This document shows positions 39,774 to 49,466 of a stretch of DNA of 64,000 bases, in pieces. Source of the DNA: Nautilia sp. PV-1 (GTDB taxonomy: Bacteria; Campylobacterota; Campylobacteria; Campylobacterales; Nautiliaceae); assembly GCF_004006315.1 (NCBI RefSeq), contig NZ_CP026530.1, forward strand, positions 672,501 through 736,500, written 5' to 3'. Made by a program: the position numbers and the translations under genes. Each line of letters starts with the position of its first letter. Position 1 is the stretch's first letter. A model generated the notes under the pieces. That model saw only the letters and a list, made by a program, of their open reading frames with translations. It was not told the origin of the DNA and ran no database searches.

Positions 39774-41969
39774 ATGGCATATGAAATTGATAAGAATCAA
39801 TTAAATGAAGTGCTTGAGAAACATAAATTATCTTGGGAAGATTATGAACATATTAAAAAAATTTTAGGAAGAGAACCTAATTTTGTTGAACTTGGTGTAT
39901 TTAGTGCGATGTGGAGCGAACACTGCTCATATAAATCAAGTAAAGTATATCTAAAAGGATTTCCTACTGAAGCGCCTTGGGTTATTCAGGGTCCCGGAGA
40001 AAATGCAGGGGTTATTGATATAGGCGGTAATATGGCGGCTGTATTTAAAATGGAATCTCACAACCATCCATCTTTTATTGAACCTTATCAGGGAGCGGCT
40101 ACGGGAGTAGGGGGAATACTTAGAGATATTTTTACAATGGGAGCAAGACCTGTTGCAAACCTTAACGCCATCAGATTCGCACACATTAAAGGCGACGATG
40201 AAACCGCTAAATTTCACAGACATCTGCTTCACGGGGTAGTTGCCGGAATTGCCGGGTACGGAAACTGTATAGGCGTTCCTACGATCGGAGGAGAGACTGC
40301 GTTTGAAGAGTGTTATAAAGGTAATATTTTAGTTAACGCATTTTCACTCGGAATTTGTCCTCAGGATGAAATATTTTACGCAAAAGCCGAAGGTATTGGA
40401 AACCCTGTAATTTACGTAGGGTCTAAAACAGGAAGAGACGGACTTGGCGGAGCCGTAATGAGCTCTGATAGCTTTAAAGAAGGTGACGAAGATCAAAGAC
40501 CTACAGTTCAGGTAGGAGATCCTTTTACTGAAAAACTTTTAATGGAAGCCTGTTTGGAACTTTTCAAAACCGATTATATAGTGGGTATTCAGGATATGGG
40601 TGCTGCGGGACTTACATCTTCAAGTTTTGAAATGGCCGGAAAGAGCGGCAGCGGACTTGTAATGCACCTTGACAAAGTTCCGATGAGAGAAGAGGGAATG
40701 AACCCTTATGAGCTTATGCTTAGCGAATCGCAAGAAAGAATGCTTATTTGTGCCAAAAAAGGGTATGAGGACAAAGTTATCGAAATATTTAAAAAATACG
40801 ATCTTGACGCTGAGGTGATCGGTGAAGTTACGGATACGGGAAGGGTTGAACTGTTCTGGCACGGTGAAAAAGTGGCGGATATCCCTGTGGATCCAATTAC
40901 TGAAGAAGCATCGGAACTTGTGAGACCTATAAAAGAACCTGAATACCTTAAAGAAATCAAAAACGTACAAATCCCTGAAGTAGATCCGCAAGAAGCGTTT
41001 GAAAAACTGATGGCTGAGAGCGAAGTGGTTGACAAAGCGTGGATTTATGAGCAGTACGATTCAATGGTACAGACAAATACCGTAGATACAAAAAGAGCCG
41101 ACGGAAGCGTCATTAGAGTCAAAGAAAACGGAAGATTCCTTGGAATGGCGTGTGATTGTAACGCAAGATTTAATTATATCGATCCTAAAAAGGGAGCAGC
41201 AGCTGCTGTAATGGAAGCCGGAAGAAACGTAGCCGTTAAAAAAATAAAGCCTTTAGCGATTACCGACTGTCTGAATTACGGAAACCCTCTAAATCCTGAA
41301 ATTATGTGGCAGTTTAAAATGGGATGCGAAGGTATCAAAGAAGCATGCCGTGAACTGAACACTCCTGTTGTCAGCGGTAACGTATCACTTTATAATGAAA
41401 ATGAAGGTGAGGGTGTATATCCGACTCCTGAAATTGCAATGGTCGGTGCGGGCGACGATTACAGAACGACTGATCTTAAAAATGAAGGAAACAGCGTTTA
41501 TATTTTAGGCGAAACGAAACCTGAGTTTGGCGGAAGTCTTTATCTTAAAGTTTTCGGAGATAAAGTTGCAGGAGTTCATCCTGAGGTTGATTTTGAAAAA
41601 GAACTTAAACTTTGGGACGTACTGCAAAGTGATCTGATTGAAAGCGCAAAAGATATTTCTACCGGTGGAACGGCAATTGCTGCATATAAATGGGCGTGTG
41701 TAAGCGATAAAGGGCTTGATTTGAATATCAGCGTGAATTCTCCTAAAGATATATTTGCCGAATCTTTAAGCAGGGCTTTTGTGGAAGTTAAACCCGAAAA
41801 CGAAGCCGAGTTTGAAAAACTCTGCAGTGATAAGGGCATTTATTTTGAAAAAGCAGGAAAAGTCGGCGGAGATAAAATTAAAATTAATGATGTCGAAGTT
41901 TCTCTTGAAAAAGCTAAAGATATATACTTCAATACTTTCCCTAAAATCCTTAAAAACGAAATAATTTAA
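39774..41969 (+). CDS. purL: Phosphoribosylformylglycinamidine synthase subunit PurL
   Basis: 731 residues, the small PurL form that works with separate PurS and PurQ. It converts FGAR to FGAM in purine synthesis. [47 protein letters not shown] and the mid-protein [11 protein letters not shown] are the family blocks; [11 protein letters not shown] and [10 protein letters not shown] belong to the second PurM-like half. Single-gene unit with its own extended -10 promoter. purS and purQ are not in the window. Confidence 0.97.
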   Translation: MAYEIDKNQLNEVLEKHKLSWEDYEHIKKILGREPNFVELGVFSAMWSEHCSYKSSKVYLKGFPTEAPWVIQGPGENAGVIDIGGNMAAVFKMESHNHPSFIEPYQGAATGVGGILRDIFTMGARPVANLNAIRFAHIKGDDETAKFHRHLLHGVVAGIAGYGNCIGVPTIGGETAFEECYKGNILVNAFSLGICPQDEIFYAKAEGIGNPVIYVGSKTGRDGLGGAVMSSDSFKEGDEDQRPTVQVGDPFTEKLLMEACLELFKTDYIVGIQDMGAAGLTSSSFEMAGKSGSGLVMHLDKVPMREEGMNPYELMLSESQERMLICAKKGYEDKVIEIFKKYDLDAEVIGEVTDTGRVELFWHGEKVADIPVDPITEEASELVRPIKEPEYLKEIKNVQIPEVDPQEAFEKLMAESEVVDKAWIYEQYDSMVQTNTVDTKRADGSVIRVKENGRFLGMACDCNARFNYIDPKKGAAAAVMEAGRNVAVKKIKPLAITDCLNYGNPLNPEIMWQFKMGCEGIKEACRELNTPVVSGNVSLYNENEGEGVYPTPEIAMVGAGDDYRTTDLKNEGNSVYILGETKPEFGGSLYLKVFGDKVAGVHPEVDFEKELKLWDVLQSDLIESAKDISTGGTAIAAYKWACVSDKGLDLNISVNSPKDIFAESLSRAFVEVKPENEAEFEKLCSDKGIYFEKAGKVGGDKIKINDVEVSLEKAKDIYFNTFPKILKNEII

Positions 41970-42026
41970 TAAATTCCGGCTTTTTGCTTCTTTTTTGATT
42001 TTCGATTATTGAATTTATAGAAGGGA

Positions 42027-43427
42027 TTAAAGATAAATCTTTTCTCCCTGTTCTACTATATGTGCTTTTTTATCGAAGTATGAGTGGATTACGGATTTAA
42101 ATATAACCTGTTTGTCGTATTCACCGTGTATTAAGAAAATTCTGTCAAGTTTTTCAAATTCATTCATCCATTCAAGAAGCTCTTTTTGATCGGCGTGTGC
42201 GGAGAATCCGTTAATTGTGTAAATTTTTGATTTGACTATTATTTCTTCATGATAAATTCTTATGAATTTTGCACCGTCAATAATATCTCTTCCGAGTGTT
42301 CCTTTTGCCTGATATCCTACAAACAGCAGTGCGTTTCTCGGATTCCATATTCTGTGTTTCATATGATGAAGAATCCTTCCGCCGTTACACATTCCGCTTC
42401 CGGCTATAATTACGGCTCCTCTTTCTATTTTGTTTATGGCTTTACTTTCTTCTACGTCTCTTACTAGTCTTAACTGATCGAATTCAAATGGATGTTTTTT
42501 ATATTTTTGACATTTTTTGCTTAAAAGCTGGTCCCATTTTTTATATACAGTTGTAACTTTCGTAGCCATAGGCGAATCGAGAAATACTTTTGCGTTTTTA
42601 GGAAGTGATTTTTCTTCACTCATTTCTTTGAGTATACACAGTATCTGCTGTGCTCTTTCTATTGCAAAAGTTGGAATTAATACGTTTCCTCCGTTTAAAA
42701 GAGTGTTTATAATTACGCTTTTAAATTCTCTGATACTGTCGTCAATGTTTTTATGGTTTCTGTCTCCGTATGTAGATTCAATAAACAAAGCGTCGGCATA
42801 TGTCGGAGTATGTGGTTTTGGCAGTATTCCGTTGTTTTTATTTCCCAAATCTCCGCTGAAAACTATTCTTTTTTTTATATCAAATTCTTTAAAGTCGATT
42901 TCTACGAAACTGCTGCCTAAGATATGTCCGGCGTCTTTAAATGTGGCTTTGATATCTTTTGTGATTTTTATTTTTTTGTCATATTCTATTTTTTGTCTGT
43001 TCATTTTTTTGAATATTTCTTTTACTTCATCCTGAGTGAAAAGAGGTTTTCTGACATCTTTTTCTTTTCCGCGTCTTTGAGCTTTTTTATATTTGGTTTT
43101 ATATTCTTCTTCTTGAAGTTTTCCTGCGTCCATTAAAACTATTTTTGCTATGTCAAACGTGGCCGGGTGGGCAAAAACTTTTCCTTTAAATCCTCCTTTG
43201 TAAAGAAGAGGTATTCTTCCCACATGGTCTAAATGTCCGTGGGTAATTATTAACGCGTCTATTTCTTTGGGATCAAAACCAAAAGGCTCATAGTTTTTAT
43301 GCTCTTCCAGCCCCTGAAACATACCGCAGTCGATTAAAATTTTGCTTTTGCCTGTATCTAATAAATGTGCTGAGCCTGTTACGACTTTAGCGGCACCGAA
43401 ACTTTGCTCATATGTTTGATTTTCCAT
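42027..43427 (-). CDS. MBL-fold/beta-CASP RNA-processing nuclease
   Basis: 466 residues. The metallo-beta-lactamase motif HGHLDH (about residues 60-65) and the later SGDLGNKN bind two zinc ions. The inserted beta-CASP domain has FIESTYGDR, PTFAIERAQQIL, GSGMCNGGRI and the closing GFSAHADQKELLEW. It resembles the archaeal-CPSF/KH-less bacterial group (YSH1-type) rather than RNase J. Predicted RNA endo- or exonuclease; substrates unknown. It follows pps with a 17-nt gap in the minus-strand series. Confidence 0.9.
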   Translation of the reverse strand: MENQTYEQSFGAAKVVTGSAHLLDTGKSKILIDCGMFQGLEEHKNYEPFGFDPKEIDALIITHGHLDHVGRIPLLYKGGFKGKVFAHPATFDIAKIVLMDAGKLQEEEYKTKYKKAQRRGKEKDVRKPLFTQDEVKEIFKKMNRQKIEYDKKIKITKDIKATFKDAGHILGSSFVEIDFKEFDIKKRIVFSGDLGNKNNGILPKPHTPTYADALFIESTYGDRNHKNIDDSIREFKSVIINTLLNGGNVLIPTFAIERAQQILCILKEMSEEKSLPKNAKVFLDSPMATKVTTVYKKWDQLLSKKCQKYKKHPFEFDQLRLVRDVEESKAINKIERGAVIIAGSGMCNGGRILHHMKHRIWNPRNALLFVGYQAKGTLGRDIIDGAKFIRIYHEEIIVKSKIYTINGFSAHADQKELLEWMNEFEKLDRIFLIHGEYDKQVIFKSVIHSYFDKKAHIVEQGEKIYL

Positions 43428-43444
43428 TACCAGTCCTTTATAAA

Positions 43445-45844
43445 TTATTTTTTATTTTCCATTTCTGCTATATCTTTTATAATTTTAAGTACGCTGTCAG
43501 GGTTTAGACTCATACTTTCAATTCCTATATTTACTAAAAATTCTGCAAATTCAGGATAATCGCTTGGAGCCTGTCCGCATAGTCCTGAATATTTTTTATT
43601 TCTTTTAGCGCCTTCTACGGCCATTTTAACCATTTTTTTGACGCCTTCGTCTCTTTCTTCATAATCGAACGCCACTATTTGAGAGTCTCTGTCAACTCCC
43701 AATGTAAGCTGTGTCAAATCATTTGTACCAATACTTATTCCGTCAAAAACATCTAAAAATTCATCTATCAGTATTACGTTGTTCGGAATTTCGCACATCA
43801 TGTATGTTTCAACATCTCCAAGGCCGTTTTGAGTTAAAATTTCTTTTACTCTTTTTGCTTCTTCGACTCTTCTGCAAAACGGTATCATTAAAACTATATT
43901 TTCAAATCCCATATCAAATATAGCCCGTTTCATTGCTTTACATTCAAGCTCAAATCCGTCTTTGTAATTAGGGTGAGTATATCTGGCGGCTCCTCTGAAA
44001 CCTATCATAGGATTTTCCTCCACAGGTTCAAAATGTCTACCGCCAAGAAGGTTGGCATATTCGTTTGATTTAAAATCACTCATTCTGACAATGCATTTTT
44101 TAGGATAAACTCCGGCTGCAAGGGTTGCAACACCTTCACTCAATGTTTTGATAAAGAAATCTTCGGGTTCACCATTGTAAGGAAATGCAAGTTCGTCTAT
44201 TAAAGCTCTTTCCGTATCGCTTAAAATTTCAGGATGTTTTATAGCCATCGGGTGAGCTTTGATGTATGTGTTTATAATAAATTCCATTCTAGCCAGTCCT
44301 ATACCGTCTACCGGAAGTTTGGCAAGAGAAAAAGAAAGTTCAGGGTTTCCTAGGTTCATCATGATTTTTGTTTTAGGACGAGGAAGTTTTGAAATGTCCA
44401 CTTTTTCTATTTCAAAATCAAGTATTCCTTCATAAACTTTTCCGACTTCCCCTTCTGCACAGCTGACAGTTACTTCCTGATTTTCTTTTAATATCTTAGT
44501 GGCGTTTTTTGCACCCACTATTGCCGGTTTGCCAAGCTCACGGCTGACAATCGCCGCATGGCATGTTCTGCCTCCGGTTTCCGTAATGATAGCGCTTGCT
44601 ATTTTCATTACAGGTTCCCAGTCCGGAGAAGTGGTTGTCGCGACAAGCACGTCACCTTTTTCAAATTTATCGGCTTCAGCCATGCTTTTTAGGATTTTTA
44701 CTTTGCCGGCTCCTATTTTTTCTCCTACGGCATTACCGGTTAAAATAACGTTTGATCTTTCTTTTAGTTTATATATTTCAAATTCGTTAATACTTTCCTG
44801 AGAATGAACCGTTTCAGGTCTTGCCTGAACCATATATAATTTTCCGTCTACTCCGTCTTTTGCCCATTCCATATCCATAGGCGTATAATGACCGTTTACT
44901 TCTGTATAGTGTTCTTCTATTTTGATAGCCCAGTCAGCCAGCTGCAGAACTTCTTCATCTGTAATTGCAAACTGCATTTTTTTATCTATAGGGGTTTTAA
45001 TGTTTTTAGTGAACTGTTCCGCTAGATTAGCGGTTTCTAATTTGTCAGAAAAAACCATTGTTTTTTCTTTATTTCCTCTTTTTCTTTTCAATACAGCTTT
45101 ATGGCCTTTTTTGAATGTAGGTTTATGTATAAAAAAGCTGTCAGGATCGATAGTTCCCTGAACTACGTTTTCACCAAGTCCCCATGCCGCGTTTATAAAT
45201 ACAACGTCTTTAAATCCGGTTTCGGTATCAATACTGAACATAACACCGCTGCTTCCTAAATCGCTCCTGACCATTTTCATTATTACGGCTGATAAATATA
45301 CTTTTAAAGGATCGAAATTATGAGTGTATTTGTAACTTATACTTCTGTCGGTAAAGTTGCTAGCTATACACATTTTATATGCCCACAGCAGGTTGTCGTC
45401 ACCTTTGATATTTAAGTACGTTTCATTCTGTCCCGCAAAAGAAGCTGTGGGAGAATCTTCAGCCGTTGCAGAACTTCTGACAGCCAAACTTACGTCATCT
45501 CCGTATTCTTCTTTAAGTTTTGCATAACTGCTTAGAATTTCTTTTTTTAAATCTTCAGGCACTTCGCCTTTCATTATAAGGCCTCTTGCTGCTTTTCCTA
45601 CAGCTTTTAATTCGTCTATGTCGTCAGGATTGAAATTTTCAAACAGTTTGGCAATAGGCTCCCATAAATTATTCACATCAAGATAATGCCTATATGCGGT
45701 TGCAGTTACTGCAAAGCCGTTTGGGACGTTTACGCCTAAAGGTGTCAAATGATTATACATTTCTCCCAGACTTGCGTTTTTGCCTCCGACTTCATCAGTG
45801 TCTTTTATACCTATTTCTTTAAACCATTTGATAAACGCGCTCAT
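43445..45844 (-). CDS. ppsA: Phosphoenolpyruvate synthase
   Basis: 799 residues. Makes PEP from pyruvate and ATP, releasing AMP and phosphate, for gluconeogenesis. The N-terminal ATP-grasp domain has VGGKNASLGEMY and SLAVRSSATAEDSPTASFAGQ; the swivelling domain has the phospho-His in GGRTCHAAIVSRELG (His near 429); the C-terminal PEP-binding barrel has FRGAARY and the Cys in KYSGLCGQAPSD. All catalytic residues are present. It ends a long minus-strand series of carbon-metabolism genes. Confidence 0.97.
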   Translation of the reverse strand: MSAFIKWFKEIGIKDTDEVGGKNASLGEMYNHLTPLGVNVPNGFAVTATAYRHYLDVNNLWEPIAKLFENFNPDDIDELKAVGKAARGLIMKGEVPEDLKKEILSSYAKLKEEYGDDVSLAVRSSATAEDSPTASFAGQNETYLNIKGDDNLLWAYKMCIASNFTDRSISYKYTHNFDPLKVYLSAVIMKMVRSDLGSSGVMFSIDTETGFKDVVFINAAWGLGENVVQGTIDPDSFFIHKPTFKKGHKAVLKRKRGNKEKTMVFSDKLETANLAEQFTKNIKTPIDKKMQFAITDEEVLQLADWAIKIEEHYTEVNGHYTPMDMEWAKDGVDGKLYMVQARPETVHSQESINEFEIYKLKERSNVILTGNAVGEKIGAGKVKILKSMAEADKFEKGDVLVATTTSPDWEPVMKIASAIITETGGRTCHAAIVSRELGKPAIVGAKNATKILKENQEVTVSCAEGEVGKVYEGILDFEIEKVDISKLPRPKTKIMMNLGNPELSFSLAKLPVDGIGLARMEFIINTYIKAHPMAIKHPEILSDTERALIDELAFPYNGEPEDFFIKTLSEGVATLAAGVYPKKCIVRMSDFKSNEYANLLGGRHFEPVEENPMIGFRGAARYTHPNYKDGFELECKAMKRAIFDMGFENIVLMIPFCRRVEEAKRVKEILTQNGLGDVETYMMCEIPNNVILIDEFLDVFDGISIGTNDLTQLTLGVDRDSQIVAFDYEERDEGVKKMVKMAVEGAKRNKKYSGLCGQAPSDYPEFAEFLVNIGIESMSLNPDSVLKIIKDIAEMENKK

Positions 45845-45862
45845 AATTTCTCCTTTTTGTTT

Positions 45863-47248
45863 TTAATTTGGATTGTTTTTGAATCTTTTAATCATTTCTT
45901 TAAAAAATATCTGCTGTGCAAGTTTGCCGAACCCTTCCGTTAAAGTAGGATGGGGATGAATTGTGTTTAACAGGTCTGTTGGCGACATTTTCTTAGATAC
46001 TATTAATGACGCTTCTCCTATCAGAGTTTCGGCGTCTTCGCTTAAAATCTGAATACCTATAATCTGGTTATTATGTATTACGAATTTGATAAACCCGAAA
46101 GGTTTTTTGTCTATTTGAGCTTTGGCGTCTATTTTATAATCGTATTTTTCTACGGTGATGTCTATGTTTCTTTTTTCCGCTTCTTTTTCGTCAATTCCGA
46201 CTGATGCGATTTGAGGGCTTGTAAACAGAACCCAGGAATTGTTGTCGTAATTCACCTCTCTTTTATTCGGGGCGAACATATTATGAACGGCCACTCCTGC
46301 TTCATATGTCGCCGTATGGGCGAATTTAGGAGTATTTATACAGTCTCCGCAGGCGTAGATGTTTTCATTGCTAGATTTAAGGGTAGAATCTACTCTTACT
46401 CCGTGTCTGTCATATTCAACGGAAGCTTTTTCAAGGTTAAGACCTTCAAGATTTGCAATTCTTCCTGTGGCAAGAAGAACTTTTTTGGATTCTAAAACTG
46501 AAGTGTTGTAATATATTTTGAATTTGCCGTTTTCATAATCTATCTTTTCCAGATTTACGTTCAGTTTTATATCAACACCGTTTTTTATCATTTTATTTTG
46601 AACGAACAAGGCCGCTTCTTTATCGAGTCTTTTAAGTATTCTTTCTCCTCTTTCAAGGATAGTGCATTTTACACCGAGTTTATTAAACATTCCTGCAAGT
46701 TCGCAGCTTATGGCTCCGGCTCCTATAAAAACGATTTCTTTAGGAAGCTCTTTTTCAAAAAAAACATCCCTGTTTGTCCAGGCTTTTTCAATACCGTTGC
46801 CTTTAAAAGGCGGCAGATTTACTTTTGCGCCGGTAGCGATCAGAGCTTTTTTAAAAGTAAAAATCTGACTGTTTACTTTAATACTGTTTTTACTTTCAAA
46901 ACTTGCAGCACCTTGAATATAATCGATATTCGGGTTTTGCTGGATCTGTTCGTATGCTGCTTCAGCTCTTTTTTTTATAATTGCTTCTTTGTCTTTTAAT
47001 ACTTCTTCCCAGTGGATTTGAGGTGATTTAGACAGATCTATATGGAAATTCGGAGCTTCTTTCAGTAAAGCGAATTTATTAGCGGCGTTTTCCAAAACTT
47101 TTGAGGGTATACATCCTTCAAAAAGACATTCACCGCCGGGTTTTTCTCTTTTGTCTATTAGTAAAACTTTTTTACCGAATGCGGCTGCCGCCATTGCTGC
47201 GGGCGTTCCGCCCGGTCCGGCTCCTATTACGATTAAATCATACTCCAT
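45863..47248 (-). CDS. Dihydrolipoamide dehydrogenase-like flavoprotein (second copy)
   Basis: 461 residues, pyridine-nucleotide disulfide oxidoreductase. FAD site GAGPGGTPAAMAAA, redox disulfide in GGECLFEGCIPSK, NAD site FIGAGAISCELAGMF, a second FAD motif YACGDCINTPKFAHTA and the C-terminal HPHPTLTE His-Glu pair are intact. It differs from the E3 inside the pyruvate dehydrogenase operon in having Glu-Cys instead of Thr-Cys before the first Cys. It may serve another lipoyl or disulfide substrate. It is 46 nt from the aldolase gene on the same strand. Confidence 0.88.
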   Translation of the reverse strand: MEYDLIVIGAGPGGTPAAMAAAAFGKKVLLIDKREKPGGECLFEGCIPSKVLENAANKFALLKEAPNFHIDLSKSPQIHWEEVLKDKEAIIKKRAEAAYEQIQQNPNIDYIQGAASFESKNSIKVNSQIFTFKKALIATGAKVNLPPFKGNGIEKAWTNRDVFFEKELPKEIVFIGAGAISCELAGMFNKLGVKCTILERGERILKRLDKEAALFVQNKMIKNGVDIKLNVNLEKIDYENGKFKIYYNTSVLESKKVLLATGRIANLEGLNLEKASVEYDRHGVRVDSTLKSSNENIYACGDCINTPKFAHTATYEAGVAVHNMFAPNKREVNYDNNSWVLFTSPQIASVGIDEKEAEKRNIDITVEKYDYKIDAKAQIDKKPFGFIKFVIHNNQIIGIQILSEDAETLIGEASLIVSKKMSPTDLLNTIHPHPTLTEGFGKLAQQIFFKEMIKRFKNNPN

Positions 47249-47294
47249 TTTCTATCCTTTGGTTTATTATATCTTTTTAAAACTTTAAGAAAGC

Positions 47295-48200
47295 TTAAGA
47301 ATTCAAAATTTTTAATGCTTCTTGCGTGTTTTTGTTTTCGCAAGTTATTGCATATATAGCATTTGCCATTTTTATTGCTTCTTTAAGAGGTCTTTGGTGT
47401 ATGTTTCTGCCCGTACCGTTTCCTCTCGTGCCTCCGATGTGAATCTGTTCGTATAATTCTTTTAAAAACTCTTCTTCATTTATTTTTTTACCGCCTTCAC
47501 ATAATACACCGCATTTTCCGGCAGCCTGAACTACTTCATGAAGGAGTTCGGGTTTAAACTGACTGTTTTCATAAGGAACTTTCACTTTTGCAAAGTCCGC
47601 TCCGAGACATACCGCTACACCTGCGGCTCCCGCTATCAGGTGTTTATCATGTTCGTCTTGAATGAATTTTCCTTTCGGATACATCCATAATACTGCCAAA
47701 AGCCCGTTTTTGTGTGCCTGATGAACTATATTTGCGGCTTCTTTGAGCATTGAATGTTCGTGTTCGCTTCCGAGATACACGGTATATCCTACGCCTTTAA
47801 TGTTAACTCCGCTGTATTTTTTAAATTCAACAACGTCATTAACACTCAGCCACTGTTCGGAATACGGATCTTTGGCTTCATACGGGATTATGTTGGTTTT
47901 AGAATTCAGTTTAACAAGATAAGGTATATCCGGATAATCCACTCCGTATCTGCTGATAAGTCCGAACTGTGTTGCAAAAACTCCTATTTTTGCATTTGAT
48001 GCGATTTGAAAAAGATGTTCGGGATTATGGTCGTCTGCCGGGATTCCCTCACCGTAGAAATCATTGTTTAGATGTTCTACTTTCTGATCTCCCGCAAACA
48101 GCATAAGTCTTCCTGTAGAGTTTGTAACCTCTTCAAGGATATTTAAAAATTCTTTTCTTTTTTCTGCCGGAACATCGGCAGGTAAATATTTTTCTAACAT
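47295..48200 (-). CDS. Class I fructose-bisphosphate aldolase, archaeal/DhnA type
   Basis: 301 residues, TIM barrel of the DhnA/FbaB family, Schiff-base (metal-free) aldolase. LFAGDQKVEHLN near the start, VLWMYPKGK, ADFAKVKVPY (with the likely catalytic Lys) and the phosphate-binding GGTRGNGTGRNIHQR end are the family features. It cleaves fructose-1,6-bisphosphate or condenses triose phosphates. With PfkA and PpsA it gives both directions of the upper pathway. It is longer at the N-terminus than most DhnA proteins (about 260-270). Confidence 0.88.
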   Translation of the reverse strand: MLEKYLPADVPAEKRKEFLNILEEVTNSTGRLMLFAGDQKVEHLNNDFYGEGIPADDHNPEHLFQIASNAKIGVFATQFGLISRYGVDYPDIPYLVKLNSKTNIIPYEAKDPYSEQWLSVNDVVEFKKYSGVNIKGVGYTVYLGSEHEHSMLKEAANIVHQAHKNGLLAVLWMYPKGKFIQDEHDKHLIAGAAGVAVCLGADFAKVKVPYENSQFKPELLHEVVQAAGKCGVLCEGGKKINEEEFLKELYEQIHIGGTRGNGTGRNIHQRPLKEAIKMANAIYAITCENKNTQEALKILNS

Positions 48201-48212
48201 TTTATACTCCTT

Positions 48213-49466
48213 TTAGTATACGAATAATCCGTAAGCTATTGTTAAAATACCAAGTACAAAAAGCCATATTGCCGCTGTTTTTGCTATTTTTTTACTGAAA
48301 ATCAGCGCATATATGGCTTTTAATATATTGTTGCTTCCGGCTGCTATTACTATTGCCGCCGATATTGCATTCAATGTAATGTGAAATTTGCCTGTCATTA
48401 GAGACAGGACAAACGGGTCTATATCCGTAAAACCTATAATGAAAGAGAGGATTTTAAGTCCTACGTTTCCAAAATGAGCCGTTACATAATGGGTAATAGC
48501 CATCATTGCTACAAACAAAAATGCAAAAACGAAAGCCGTTCCAAGTTCTAAAGGGTTTCTGTCGTCAATAGGCACATTGCTTGCGGTCTGTTTTTTGTAA
48601 AGGGCAAAAGATATTACTATTCCGGCTGCCGCAAATAAGATTAAAGGCAGAGAAATGGCTTTTGCCACCTGAAAATTGAAAATCACAGCAATTACAAGAA
48701 GTCTTAAGTACATCATCGAAGTAGCCACGATAATAGATGAATTGATAATACTTAATATGTCTCCTTTTGCCTTAATGCTTAACGCTTTTTTGCTTAATAC
48801 AACGGTTGTGGCCGTAGAGCTGTAAAGACCTCCGAAAATTCCTGTAAGCAGGTATCCTTTGTTTTTGAATATGAATTTTTGAGCCAGATAGCTGCCGTAT
48901 GATATTGCAGAAATGATAACGACTACAAGCCATATTTTAAAAGGAGAGATATTTATGTATTTGATTTCCGTATCAGGCAGTATAGGCAGGATTACCGCAC
49001 TTAAAAGCAGAAATTTTCCTAGTGTTTCAATCTCTTTTTCGTTTATTTCGTTTAAGAAATTCTGGGTGTGGGATTTATAATTGAGTATAAATACAACAAG
49101 TACGAATAAAAACGCCACAAGCCATACGTTGTTGTAGGCCTCTATCAGAGCGCCGAAACTGTAAACTATACTCATTACAAGATATGAAACGATGGAAGTT
49201 CTGTCGTGTATTGTTTTGTAATAGTAATGAATCGCATATAAAAGCGTAAGGGATAAAAATCCCGCAATATAAAAATAAAGATTTATTTTAAAGAACACAA
49301 ATCCCGCAATACCTATGAAAGTATAGGTTCTTGCGGAGCCGATATGAGTTTTTTGTACATTTTTGCTTTCTCTGTAGCTTTTTAATTCAAGGCCTATCAG
49401 AAAAGAAAGGGACGTGACTATAATAAGATAAATTAAATCCTGAGGAATAAAACTTAACATTTTCAT
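48213..49466 (-). CDS. MgtC/DUF4010 family membrane protein
   Basis: 417 residues, about 12 membrane helices. The N-terminal part (ITSLSFLIGLELKSYRES, SARTYTFIGIAGFVF) resembles MgtC/SapB proteins, and the rest is the DUF4010 domain with GGLYSSTATTVVLSKKA and FTDIDPFVLSLMTGK. Function is unknown; MgtC proteins are tied to magnesium and ATP homeostasis. It overlaps the H+-ATPase gene by 4 nt, so joint action in ion or pH balance is plausible. Confidence 0.82.
   Translation of the reverse strand: MKMLSFIPQDLIYLIIVTSLSFLIGLELKSYRESKNVQKTHIGSARTYTFIGIAGFVFFKINLYFYIAGFLSLTLLYAIHYYYKTIHDRTSIVSYLVMSIVYSFGALIEAYNNVWLVAFLFVLVVFILNYKSHTQNFLNEINEKEIETLGKFLLLSAVILPILPDTEIKYINISPFKIWLVVVIISAISYGSYLAQKFIFKNKGYLLTGIFGGLYSSTATTVVLSKKALSIKAKGDILSIINSSIIVATSMMYLRLLVIAVIFNFQVAKAISLPLILFAAAGIVISFALYKKQTASNVPIDDRNPLELGTAFVFAFLFVAMMAITHYVTAHFGNVGLKILSFIIGFTDIDPFVLSLMTGKFHITLNAISAAIVIAAGSNNILKAIYALIFSKKIAKTAAIWLFVLGILTIAYGLFVY

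Noticed and set aside
42517-43035. 172-codon plus-strand frame opposite the beta-CASP nuclease
   Set aside because: Low-complexity hydrophobic translation of the complement of a well-conserved gene; no start signal.
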